Below are positions 6,777-14,585 of a stretch of 58,008 bases of DNA, one piece after another (position 1 is the stretch's first letter; each line of letters begins with the position of its first letter). Origin of the DNA: Oscillospiraceae bacterium. GTDB taxonomy: Bacteria > Bacillota > Clostridia > Oscillospirales > Oscillospiraceae. The stretch lies in assembly GCA_015067835.1 (NCBI GenBank), contig SVLS01000011.1, forward strand, positions 1 through 58,008, in the 5' to 3' direction. The notes beneath the pieces were generated by a model. The model was not told the DNA's origin. It was given only the letters and a program-made list of their open reading frames with translations, and searched no databases. Both the position numbers and the translations under genes were made by a program.

Positions 6777-9644
6777 ATGGCAAACGAAGAATACTGCAAA
6801 CAGCTCGAACGCAGGGTTGCAGAACTGGAAAGAGAAAATGCCGAGCTCCGTGCGCAGTTAGGCTTATCTGACACAAAAGCTGCCGCCTCTGCGCCACTGG
6901 CAGAGGTTGAGTGCTCCCCCTCTGCCACCGTTCATAAATACAGCGCTCCTAACGAAAAGATTCAACTGTTTCGTAGCTTGTTCCGCGGTCGTGAAGATGT
7001 TTTTGCAAAACGGTGGTATAGTACCAAAACTGAGAAAAGCGGATATTCCCCGGTGTGTGCCAACGAATGGCGTGAGGGTGTTTGCATCAAACCAAAGGGC
7101 AGTTGCTCAAAGTGTGAAAACCGTGAGCTGGTTCCACTAAGTGACACAATCATATATGAGCATCTAAGCGGAAAAGATGGATATGGTCGAGATGTAGTTG
7201 GTTTATATCCCATTCTTCCCGATGACACCTGCTATTTTCTCGCTATAGATTTTGATGACGGTGACTGGCAGGGTAACGTCAGCGAAGTGCGAAATATTTG
7301 CAAAATCTGGAATATCCCTTGTACAGTAGAGCGTTCCCGCAGCGGCGAAGGCGCACATCTTTGGATATTCTTTTCCGAACCAATCCCTTGCAGCGCTGCC
7401 CGGAAATTAGGAACAGCATTGATTACTGCCGCGATGGAAAACAGCGGTAAATTAAAACTGGATTCCTATGATCGTATGTTTCCAAACCAGGATACACTCC
7501 CCAAAGGCGGTTTTGGCAATTTAATAGGACTTCCCTTGCAGGGGCAAGCCCGCAAAAAGAATAACAGTTCCTTTGTGGATGTAAATTTTGTTGCTTATGA
7601 AGATCAATGGGCATATTTATCTCAAATTCAGAAGCTCTCTGCAATTGAAGTAGAAAACCTGGTCCACATCCATAGTCGCGGCGACGGGCTTGGCGTTTTG
7701 TGTACAGATGCCGACGAAACGAAGCCCTGGGAGAAACGACCTAAGGCAGCTCTTACGGCTATGGATTTTTCACAGCCAATAGAAATCGTCCGCTCCAATA
7801 TGCTATATATTGCAAGCCATACATTAACTCCGCGCGTACGAAACCAAATGCTTCGCTTGGCGGCTTTTAAAAACCCAGATTTTTACCGTAGCCAAGCTAT
7901 GCGACTGCCAATATACAATAAGCCCAGAGTAGTTTGTACCGCAGAGGAACGGAATGGTTACCTGACTTTGCCACGAGGATGTGAGCAGAGCCTAACTGAC
8001 TTACTGAACGAGGCTAATGCGGAATATAAAATCACAGATAAAACGAATCCCGGCAAAGTGATTGATGTTCAATTCAATGGTGCACTCCGTGCTGAACAAC
8101 AGCCTGCAGCAGAGGCATTGCTGTCTCACGAAACGGGTGTTTTGTCTGCCACCACTGCATTTGGTAAAACGGTTATTGCTGCAAATTTGATTTCTCAGCG
8201 AAAGGTCAACACCCTTGTGCTGGTACATACGCAGGCACTGCTGAACCAATGGAAAACTTCTCTATCTGAGTTTTTGGAAATCAACGAAGTGCTGCCAGAA
8301 CTTCCAAAGAAGCGCGGCAGAAAGAAAGAACGATCTGTAATTGGACAGTTAGGCGGCACAAAGAACACAATTGCAGGGATCGTAGACATTGCAATTATTC
8401 AATCTCTTATTTCCGGTGATGATGTAAAGGAACTGGTAAAGGATTACGGAATGGTGATCGTGGATGAGTGCCACCATGTTTCCGCAATCAGCTTTGAACG
8501 GGTTCTCAAAGAGGTGAATGCCAAGTATGTTTATGGCCTAACCGCAACACCTACCCGACAAGATGGACATCAACCAATCATCCACATGCAGTGCGGTCCA
8601 ATTCGTTACTTAGTGGATGCCAAGGAGCAGGCAGAAAAACGAGCCTTTGAACATTACTTGCTACCTCGTTTCACAACCTACCGCAGTGCGATTGCAGATA
8701 AAGGAATTGCCGCTATTTACAAAGACTTGGCAGAAAATGAAATTCGCAATGAGCATATCATAAAGGATGTTATCAAAGCCTTGTCAGATGGCAGAATACC
8801 AATTATCTTGACTGAGCGGCGAGAGCATGTGCAGTTATTGGCAAACAGATTGGCTGGTCACTGCAAGAACATTATTACACTGTTTGGCACTGCATCGGCA
8901 AAGCTTCGAAGAGAAACAATGGAAAAGTTGCAGGCAATTCCGGCGGATGAGCCATTAGTAATCGTTGCAACCGGCAAATATGTTGGTGAAGGCTTTGATT
9001 ACCCAAGGCTTGACACCTTGTTTTTGGCTTTACCCATTGCATGGAAGGGCAAAGTTGCACAATATGCCGGACGGTTGCACCGTAATTATCCCGGTAAGAA
9101 CGAAGTACAGATCTATGATTATGTAGATATTCATGTGCCGGTGCTGGAAAATATGTACCAAAAGCGGCTGAAAGGCTATGCCGCTATCGGATATAAGATA
9201 AAAATCGATGGTATGCCCCAAGTCAACCCAGACCTCATTTACGATGGCAAGAGTTTCTATCCAGTATTCAGCGAGGATGTCCGAAATGCAAAGAGTGAGA
9301 TTCTAATTGTCAGCCCCTTTATGCGCAAAAGTCGTATTACACAAATCCTGCGGTTGTTATCAGAAGCTACGTTAAACAACGCAAAAATTGTAGTCGTTAC
9401 CCGCCCTGCCGAGGACTTTCCTGAGAAAGATCAAAAGAGTGTAATCGAAAACACGCAAGAACTCGAATCATATGGTGTTGAAGTCCGGTACAAGACTGGC
9501 TTCCATCAAAAATTCACAGTCATTGATGGTCAGATCGTGTGGTATGGCAGTGTCAATTTTCTCAGCTTCGGCACGGCGGAGGAAAGCATTATGCGTTTTA
9601 CCAGCCATGACATCGCTGGTCAATTGATGGATACTGTTTTGTGA
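6777..9644 (+). CDS. TOTE-type conflict protein: primase-like, SF2 helicase and PLD nuclease domains
   Basis: This 955-aa protein has four parts. (1) Residues 1-35 form a coiled coil of ERRVAELERENAEL type. (2) Residues 60-300 form an archaeo-eukaryotic primase-like domain, with a four-Cys cluster (C94, C103, C110, C113), catalytic IDFDDGDW (157-164), SRSGEGAHLW (187-196, H194) and an FPNQD...GFGNLIGLPLQG segment. (3) Residues 430-785 form a superfamily 2 helicase with Walker A TTAFGKT, DECHH (563-567), TATPTRQDG and QYAGRLHR. (4) The C-terminal phospholipase-D-like nuclease has FHQKFTVIDG...GSVNF (H910, K912). Primase-helicase-PLD proteins of this order are known as TOTE conflict systems, thought to act on invading nucleic acid. 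The ATG at 6777 is fixed by GGAGGTG at 6764; an earlier in-frame TTG overlaps that site. All key motifs are intact. Confidence 0.9.
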   Translation: MANEEYCKQLERRVAELERENAELRAQLGLSDTKAAASAPLAEVECSPSATVHKYSAPNEKIQLFRSLFRGREDVFAKRWYSTKTEKSGYSPVCANEWREGVCIKPKGSCSKCENRELVPLSDTIIYEHLSGKDGYGRDVVGLYPILPDDTCYFLAIDFDDGDWQGNVSEVRNICKIWNIPCTVERSRSGEGAHLWIFFSEPIPCSAARKLGTALITAAMENSGKLKLDSYDRMFPNQDTLPKGGFGNLIGLPLQGQARKKNNSSFVDVNFVAYEDQWAYLSQIQKLSAIEVENLVHIHSRGDGLGVLCTDADETKPWEKRPKAALTAMDFSQPIEIVRSNMLYIASHTLTPRVRNQMLRLAAFKNPDFYRSQAMRLPIYNKPRVVCTAEERNGYLTLPRGCEQSLTDLLNEANAEYKITDKTNPGKVIDVQFNGALRAEQQPAAEALLSHETGVLSATTAFGKTVIAANLISQRKVNTLVLVHTQALLNQWKTSLSEFLEINEVLPELPKKRGRKKERSVIGQLGGTKNTIAGIVDIAIIQSLISGDDVKELVKDYGMVIVDECHHVSAISFERVLKEVNAKYVYGLTATPTRQDGHQPIIHMQCGPIRYLVDAKEQAEKRAFEHYLLPRFTTYRSAIADKGIAAIYKDLAENEIRNEHIIKDVIKALSDGRIPIILTERREHVQLLANRLAGHCKNIITLFGTASAKLRRETMEKLQAIPADEPLVIVATGKYVGEGFDYPRLDTLFLALPIAWKGKVAQYAGRLHRNYPGKNEVQIYDYVDIHVPVLENMYQKRLKGYAAIGYKIKIDGMPQVNPDLIYDGKSFYPVFSEDVRNAKSEILIVSPFMRKSRITQILRLLSEATLNNAKIVVVTRPAEDFPEKDQKSVIENTQELESYGVEVRYKTGFHQKFTVIDGQIVWYGSVNFLSFGTAEESIMRFTSHDIAGQLMDTVL

Positions 9645-9664
9645 GCAACGTAAGCTTAAAAACA

Positions 9665-9696
9665 AGCAGCGGCACAAAAATGTGCCGCTGCTTTTG
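9665..9696 (+). terminator. Intrinsic terminator of the conflict operon
   Basis: AGCAGCGGCACA (9665-9676) and TGTGCCGCTGCT (9681-9692) form a perfect 12-bp stem with loop AAAA, followed by Ts, 20 bases after the stop. Confidence 0.92.
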
Positions 9697-9704
9697 GTTA
9701 CTTT

Positions 9705-9839
9705 CCGACTGACTCTGCCAATATCGTTGTAGGTGTAGATTTTTGATGTGCTGTCATGAGGGCTGATCTCGTACCCCTCGCTGCTGTTGGTAATACGAGT
9801 CGGGTTGCCGATTCCATCAGGACGGTTCCGCGTTAACAC
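9705..9839 (-). pseudogene. YD-repeat (RHS) remnant
   Basis: The minus strand encodes a short stretch containing GNPTRI and IYTYNDIGRVSRKV, which are YD-repeat motifs like those of the RHS genes further right on the same strand. The frame has no ribosome binding site and is fused to unrelated DNA on both sides. It looks like the worn far end of the RHS locus, perhaps an older orphan cassette. The assignment rests on short motifs. Confidence 0.45.
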
Positions 9840-9908
9840 ACAGAACCGTCCTCTGTGCTAATGGTTAGTCTGTCTTAGGTTGTCGAGACAGAAAACCGTC
9901 CCCTGTCT
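9839..9908. repeat. Two REP-like hairpins with ACCGTCC core
   Basis: CACAGA-ACCGTCC-TCTGTG (9839-9857) and AGACAG-AAAACCGTCCC-CTGTCT (9886-9908) are two copies of a small palindrome with an ACCGTCC core. A third partial copy lies at 13010 and a degenerate one near 14510. Similar CAGGGGACGGTT palindromes are dispersed in many Firmicute genomes and are linked to REP-associated transposases. None of those transposases is encoded here. The copies sit between RHS orphan units. Confidence 0.65.
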
Positions 9909-9912
9909 TATT

Positions 9913-10398
9913 CTAACCTTTCATTGCATCGAGAACTAGACGATCTTTCTGCGAAAAAACAGAATAATCCCCTATGATTGTAATCAAACCGGTATCCAAT
10001 GCAGCTTGGCTGATGCGAAAATTATATTCTGAGTCTATTTCGGGAATTGCGCAAATTTGAATATGGTTGTTACTCAAGTCAATTACCGCATACACCGCAA
10101 ATTTCCAGGAAACCTTCTTCCCATTGATATAGTATCCTTCATCGACTCCAACTAGGTATATGCAACCATTCTTTTCTTGATATGTTTTCACTTTCGGAAT
10201 TAAATGGACTCCGGCAGGAGAGAAGCTTAAACCCACGCACTCCTTGTCTTCAAAGTTTCCCCGAAGAATCTGATATGTGCCGTCTCCGAACGATTCGACC
10301 GTATCTTTTCCTTCAGGGTACCGTTCTTTAATCCTGGTGCAGCACACAAGAAGCAGGCATACAAGAAACGCAGAAAGTAGAAGAACGCATTTTTTCAT
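9913..10398 (-). CDS. Probable lipoprotein immunity protein of RHS orphan tip 1
   Basis: This 161-aa protein has a lipoprotein signal: MKK, then a hydrophobic run to LLVCC, with C19 or C20 as the lipidation site. The rest is a beta-rich domain without a recognised family. It starts 16 bases after the RHS tip ending at 10414, the usual place of an immunity gene for a polymorphic toxin. A membrane-anchored immunity protein would suggest that the toxin acts at the envelope. The ATG at 10398 is chosen over a TTG at 10404 because AGGAGG lies seven bases before it. The function is inferred from position and signal only. Confidence 0.6.
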   Translation of the reverse strand: MKKCVLLLSAFLVCLLLVCCTRIKERYPEGKDTVESFGDGTYQILRGNFEDKECVGLSFSPAGVHLIPKVKTYQEKNGCIYLVGVDEGYYINGKKVSWKFAVYAVIDLSNNHIQICAIPEIDSEYNFRISQAALDTGLITIIGDYSVFSQKDRLVLDAMKG

Positions 10399-10413
10399 AA
10401 CCAAACCTCCTGG

Positions 10414-11004
10414 CTATCTAATTGGAACAACGACAACGATTTCAACAGAAACGGGATCAAGTAATCCCCACTTGCTATCGATGTAAGCAATATCATTCAT
10501 TGCCCATAGAAATGCAGATTTCAAATTGCCTTGTGTGAACGGGTTTTTAAACTCGGTAAAATCAAACGTATCCTCTACAGTTATGAATAACTTGTGTTCC
10601 CCTGTAATAGCATCGTTAAAACCTATATACCTATATGAAACATTATGCAATGCGGCTCCAAGATCTCCACCTGAAAGGTCAAAAGTATACCCCTTTGTAT
10701 CAGATACATAATAACCAAATTCGTTATTGACATTTGCATAATCTTCTTTGACAGCGTTGATGAACTTGCTGTCTGATTCGATTAAATCTGCTGTATAACT
10801 CCCGTCCAATGCATAATACTCATTATTTGCACCGCTTGCCGCGAGACGAAGTAATTGTGCCGACAAATAATATCCACCTAGTTCTAATATTTCCGCACCA
10901 AGCTTCCATAACCGATCTTTCAAGTTGTTCAACAAATCATACAAGAAAAAGCAACCGCAGGGATCACATCTGCTAGTTGGACAATTGCCACAATAGGCGA
11001 ACAT
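10414..11004 (-). CDS. RHS orphan tip 1: C-terminal toxin-like domain cut off by an amber codon
   Basis: This open stretch continues the same frame as the RHS segment ending at 11023, separated only by an in-frame TAG at 11023-11025. It begins with the conserved end of the RHS core (GNNMFAYCGN). About 170 residues unrelated to the other RHS tips follow: a Cys-rich linker, a helical part and a beta-rich domain with a GGDLGAALHNVSYRY segment. I do not recognise the toxin family. The ATG at 11004 has no ribosome binding site, so separate translation is unlikely. Without readthrough the tip is probably silent and serves as a donor cassette. Confidence 0.6.
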   Translation of the reverse strand: MFAYCGNCPTSRCDPCGCFFLYDLLNNLKDRLWKLGAEILELGGYYLSAQLLRLAASGANNEYYALDGSYTADLIESDSKFINAVKEDYANVNNEFGYYVSDTKGYTFDLSGGDLGAALHNVSYRYIGFNDAITGEHKLFITVEDTFDFTEFKNPFTQGNLKSAFLWAMNDIAYIDSKWGLLDPVSVEIVVVVPIR

Positions 11005-11022
11005 GTTATTGCCAAGGATACC

Positions 11023-12762
11023 CTAGCCGGTTGAGGCAAAAGCGTCAGCGTTGAGGAAGCGGCCGGTTTTGGGGTTGTAGTAGCGGGACTGGAGGTAGTA
11101 CAAACCTGTATTCCAGTCGTAGACATAGCCGCGGTAAAGTAACGGGTTCAGTGTTTCAATGACACTCCCTGTAAATGCAGTGCATGCTCCCCAGGAGTCA
11201 TAGGCATACTGGCCCAACATGCCTCCCCACTCATTCAAAATGGCAACCACATCACCCTGGAGGTTGGTCACATAATAGTAGGTTACATCATCAACGGTGA
11301 CGGTCAGGGGTGTGCCGGCGGCATCGTAGGTAAACCGGAGTGTAAACATTGACACAGTCATTTCCATGAGCAGGTCGCCATTATACACATAGCTATAGGT
11401 CCCTCCGCCTCCGGTTTTGGTGGTGCGCATACTGTTTGCATCATAGGTGTAGGTCCACTCGTATCCTGCCTTAGAAAGGGATTCCAGTTGCCGACCATGC
11501 TCCCAGGTGTAGGTCCATGTGCCGTCGCTGAGGGGGTTGCCGATCCCATCGTAGGTGATGGTGCTGCCGTCGTAGGATGTCAGCAGGTCGCCCCAAATGG
11601 CGTCGCCATAGCCGTACAGAACGGTATCCGTCGGGGTCACACCTTCCAGACTGCCGGTGGTATAGGCATACTCTTTTCTCTCCAGAATGTTGCCTGCATT
11701 GTCGTAGCTCCAGGTATGGGTAAAGCCGCCTGCCTGGTTGTTCTCCCGGAGAAGCTGCCCCTGGGAATCGTAGACATAGGATGTAGTCCGGAGCCCGTCA
11801 TTAACACTTAGAATATTACCGTTATCATCGTAGGTATAGGAATAGGTAACATCATAGCCCGGTGCCTGAGTCCGGTAGGTCACCACCTGACTGGCGGTAT
11901 TGTAGGTATAGGATTCTGTGACCACGGCGGTACTGCCGGACTTGGTGATCTGTTGGCTGACACGGCCATATTCATCGTAGACATATTCCACGGTGTTACC
12001 GTTTTTTGTCTCGCCGGTGATCCGGTTATCCTGGTCATAGGTGTATTCGGTGGTACTGGTAACGCCGTTGATGGTCTCCACCATGGCGGTCAGATTGTTG
12101 ATGTTATCGTACTCGTAGGAGACTGCGTGGTGGTAATCGGTGCCGGACTCCACATACTTCATCAGACGGTCGGTGAAGTCGTAATAGTAGGTGGTCTTGA
12201 TACCCGTCGCCGAATCCGTGACCGTTGCCAATGCGCCGTCATTATCGTAGGCGTAGGAGACGGTAGCACCGTCCTCATAGGTCTGCTGGGTCACTCTGCC
12301 CTTGTTATCATAGGTATATTGTACCTTATCACCGTTACCGTAGTCAAGAGCGGAAAGGTAATGATTTCGGTCATTTGTATAGCTGTATGTGGCAAGGGGG
12401 CGGTTTCCAATACTCACGCCTGTACGCAGATCGAAAGCACCGTAACTGAATCCATAAGTCGTCGTGGGTGTCTGGATGCCCGTCAGAAGCTCACCTGTGT
12501 AGGTATAGGCCACGCCCAGATGATTTCCCGCGTCTGTGCTCACAGTGGCAGATGCCATGCGGTACAGGTTATCGTAGGTATAGTTGGTGCGGGTGGCTGG
12601 GGTATCCTCCGGGTACTGTACCCATTCCAGTACATTGGTATTGGGGTTGTACTGGTAGGTGGTGGTTTTCCCTGCCGCGTCGGTGGTAGACTCCAACCGG
12701 TTGCCGTCATCGGTATAGTCGGCGGTGCCGGTGATATTGCCGTTGGTGCCGCTAACGGACAC
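11023..12762 (-). CDS. RHS/YD-repeat core segment of orphan cassette 1
   Basis: These 579 codons of YD repeats and the RHS hyperconserved core (YRGYVYDWNTGLYYLQSRYY, then a GRFLNADAFASTG end) are nearly identical to the last third of the 2020-aa RHS gene at 15575-21637. The frame ends at an amber codon where the other copies have CAG (TGQG). The 5' side is truncated. The in-frame GTG at 12762 has no ribosome binding site, and the homologous DNA stops a few codons upstream, joined to a copied fragment of the active gene's leader. It is best read as a silent orphan cassette that can recombine with the active gene, not as a complete protein. Confidence 0.8.
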   Translation of the reverse strand: MSVSGTNGNITGTADYTDDGNRLESTTDAAGKTTTYQYNPNTNVLEWVQYPEDTPATRTNYTYDNLYRMASATVSTDAGNHLGVAYTYTGELLTGIQTPTTTYGFSYGAFDLRTGVSIGNRPLATYSYTNDRNHYLSALDYGNGDKVQYTYDNKGRVTQQTYEDGATVSYAYDNDGALATVTDSATGIKTTYYYDFTDRLMKYVESGTDYHHAVSYEYDNINNLTAMVETINGVTSTTEYTYDQDNRITGETKNGNTVEYVYDEYGRVSQQITKSGSTAVVTESYTYNTASQVVTYRTQAPGYDVTYSYTYDDNGNILSVNDGLRTTSYVYDSQGQLLRENNQAGGFTHTWSYDNAGNILERKEYAYTTGSLEGVTPTDTVLYGYGDAIWGDLLTSYDGSTITYDGIGNPLSDGTWTYTWEHGRQLESLSKAGYEWTYTYDANSMRTTKTGGGGTYSYVYNGDLLMEMTVSMFTLRFTYDAAGTPLTVTVDDVTYYYVTNLQGDVVAILNEWGGMLGQYAYDSWGACTAFTGSVIETLNPLLYRGYVYDWNTGLYYLQSRYYNPKTGRFLNADAFASTG

Positions 12763-12783
12763 GGAGGTATTATTGCCGTAGGT

Positions 12784-12878
12784 ATCGTAGAGGAATCGGG
12801 ATTCATCCTCTACACTTATTACATCGCCTCTTTTCTCCCCTATGTTGCAAAAAAGCAGACACTTTCGTGTCTGCTTTT
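12784..12878. repeat. Copy of the active RHS leader fused to the orphan cassette
   Basis: Bases 12804-12878 repeat 21727-21800 almost exactly: a TCCTCTACACTTATTACATC block, a C-rich stretch and the CAGACAC/GTGTCTG hairpin that terminates the sigma gene. Bases 12784-12815 are a third copy of the 32-nt hairpin unit found twice in the active leader. The orphan thus carries the leader of the active gene joined directly to the late part of the coding region, as if about 3.6 kb had been deleted or a cassette duplicated with its end. Confidence 0.8.
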
Positions 12879-13111
12879 CGCTTGCTATTAGGGTGGGGCA
12901 CTCTTTTGCTAGGTATTTCGCTTGTGGGGGTATTAGTGGGGGATGTGCGTGAATTACGTGGAATCAGTCTCTTCTTCGCGAGGGGGGATTTGCTGTAAAG
13001 GCTGCTAAAACAGAGAACCGTCCCCTTGTCACAAGCTAGGGGGCGTTTTGCTGTACAGGCTTTCAGACAGCATGCTGCCCCTTGTCCCCCTAGATAAACT
13101 GTCACATACCT
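12879..13111. repeat. Spacer between orphan units with a REP-like motif
   Basis: No gene is seen. At 13010-13029 the sequence ACAGAGAACCGTCCCCTTGT is a third copy of the REP-like palindrome at 9839-9908. The rest is GT-rich and without further structure that I recognise. Confidence 0.5.
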
Positions 13112-13639
13112 TTAGAGCTTTTCATTAAATGCTCTGTAGTAATTATTAGTTGGCCTTGCATCCGAGCGTTTTGCCAGATTGTTTAATTCTAAAAAGATAA
13201 AATCTTCTTCTGTTGCTCCAATAATTGCTCCAATTTTCTCGTGTCCAACAGAATAAAACCAACATTCCCCACCCTTAAAAAACGCTAGATCTTGCGGATA
13301 TGCGGGACAAGTCCAATCACTCAGGCACTTGACTTGTTTTAAAATCTCTTTACCTTCATTAGTATTTCGATAAAAAACGATTTTGTATGTTGTGTTCTTC
13401 GTATAAGTGTTAAGTGTTCCTGGCCAACTTGGATTTGTTCTGCTTTTTACCTTAAACGTGCTTAAATCATTCATAATTCGCTTTGTTTCTTTTGAATAGC
13501 CTTTCCCATAATAATTTACATACACTAACATAAAATAATCTGTTTTAGAAAAAGCATAATCCAAAAAATTATAGTATGCTTGTCCTGCACACCTATCTTT
13601 GGTTTGATTTTCGTTGTCAAAATAAATAATCACGCTCAT
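13112..13639 (-). CDS. Probable immunity protein of RHS orphan tip 2
   Basis: This 175-aa soluble protein has no signal peptide and no family I recognise. Its start (ATG at 13639) lies one base after the stop of the RHS tip at 13641. Its AGGAGAG ribosome binding site lies within the last codons of that tip, so the two are translationally coupled. This is the normal toxin-immunity layout of RHS and CDI loci, and the immunity role is inferred from it. A cytoplasmic immunity protein suggests a cytoplasmic target for the toxin. Confidence 0.6.
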   Translation of the reverse strand: MSVIIYFDNENQTKDRCAGQAYYNFLDYAFSKTDYFMLVYVNYYGKGYSKETKRIMNDLSTFKVKSRTNPSWPGTLNTYTKNTTYKIVFYRNTNEGKEILKQVKCLSDWTCPAYPQDLAFFKGGECWFYSVGHEKIGAIIGATEEDFIFLELNNLAKRSDARPTNNYYRAFNEKL

Positions 13640-13640
13640 A

Positions 13641-14450
13641 CTACTCTCCTAAATACCAAATATGATTATCATGTGCACTACTTAAATGATAATGATTTAA
13701 ATATCCGCTTTCCGCACTACCATGCCTTCCATCCCATCTTGCAGACGGAATATTCTTTACAAGAGCATATGCAGCAGCGTGATTAACACATAATATATTA
13801 CCGCCAGCTAATGCATGCAATTTTGCTGTCGAATATGATAGAGGAATCAATGGAACAACTTGACCTGAAACAAGTTCAGCTGCGTAATATTGGCTCTTGT
13901 TTATACCAGGTGTAACAGCCGCATTAGTTTGTGCCTTTGCCTGTTCCCTACGAATAGCAAAAGTTTCAGCCTGTAGCATTGCTCGTCCATAGGTGGTAGA
14001 CGGTGGTGGTTCATAGTATGTAGGTGGTGGTGTATATATTGGGATAGAAGTAACATTACTATCATTTGTAGTATGATTACCACTGGAAGATGGTACGAAA
14101 ACTAGGAACACTAAAGCACCTAAAATGAAAACAATATCGCTAGCCGGAATAGGACCATCAGTAGCAGGAAGCCACGACATTCCTTTCAACCATTCATCTA
14201 AAGCTTCTACACTTTCCCCATTTCTATCAACACAATTAATAGGGTTGTTTCCGCAGTAGGCAAACATGTTGTTGCCGAGGATGCCCTGGCCGGTGGAGAC
14301 AAATGCGTCGGCGCTGATGAATCTGCCGATCTCGGGGTCATAATAGCGGGACTGGAGGTAGTACAAACCTGTATCTTGGTCGTAGGCATAGCCACAGTAG
14401 CAAAATTGGACTGTTTTGCAGAGCGCCGTTTCCGACGCTCTACTTGTCAT
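13641..14450 (-). CDS. RHS orphan tip 2 with a HYH/HIWY-type toxin domain
   Basis: This 269-codon frame contains only the end of an RHS core (GYAYDQDTGLYYLQSRYYDP, then GRFISADAFVSTGQGILGNN and MFAYCGNNP). A hydrophobic segment (IVFILGALVFLVFV) and a Pro-rich linker follow, then a C-terminal domain ending in NHYHLSSAHDNHIWYLGE. The clustered histidines resemble a metal or catalytic site of a nuclease-like toxin, but I cannot name the family. The 5' end begins in unrelated DNA without a ribosome binding site, so this is a second orphan cassette. Its coupled downstream gene is the likely immunity protein. The CAG before GILGNN is intact here, unlike in orphan 1. Confidence 0.7.
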   Translation of the reverse strand: MTSRASETALCKTVQFCYCGYAYDQDTGLYYLQSRYYDPEIGRFISADAFVSTGQGILGNNMFAYCGNNPINCVDRNGESVEALDEWLKGMSWLPATDGPIPASDIVFILGALVFLVFVPSSSGNHTTNDSNVTSIPIYTPPPTYYEPPPSTTYGRAMLQAETFAIRREQAKAQTNAAVTPGINKSQYYAAELVSGQVVPLIPLSYSTAKLHALAGGNILCVNHAAAYALVKNIPSARWDGRHGSAESGYLNHYHLSSAHDNHIWYLGE

Positions 14451-14585
14451 GCCGTTTTGTAGGCGTTACCAATCCATAAATTTTTGTTAATTTGGGTCTT
14501 GACTTTTAATAGTTAGTCTGTCTTATTTAAGCATTGCACAGATGGAATGATCCGTCAAGACTGAGAACACCTGTCTTATGTCCTC
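14451..14585. repeat. Spacer with a degenerate REP-like element
   Basis: TAGTTAGTCTGTCTTA (14508-14523) and a later ACACCTGTCTTA echo the sequence around 9863-9910 (GGTTAGTCTGTCTTA and CCCCTGTCTTA), with the middle worn. No gene is seen. It marks the junction between orphan 2 and the immunity gene of the active RHS unit. Confidence 0.4.

Noticed and set aside
11488..11811. Separate small genes inside RHS orphan 1
   Set aside because: All such frames are out-of-phase readings of the YD repeats with no start signals.
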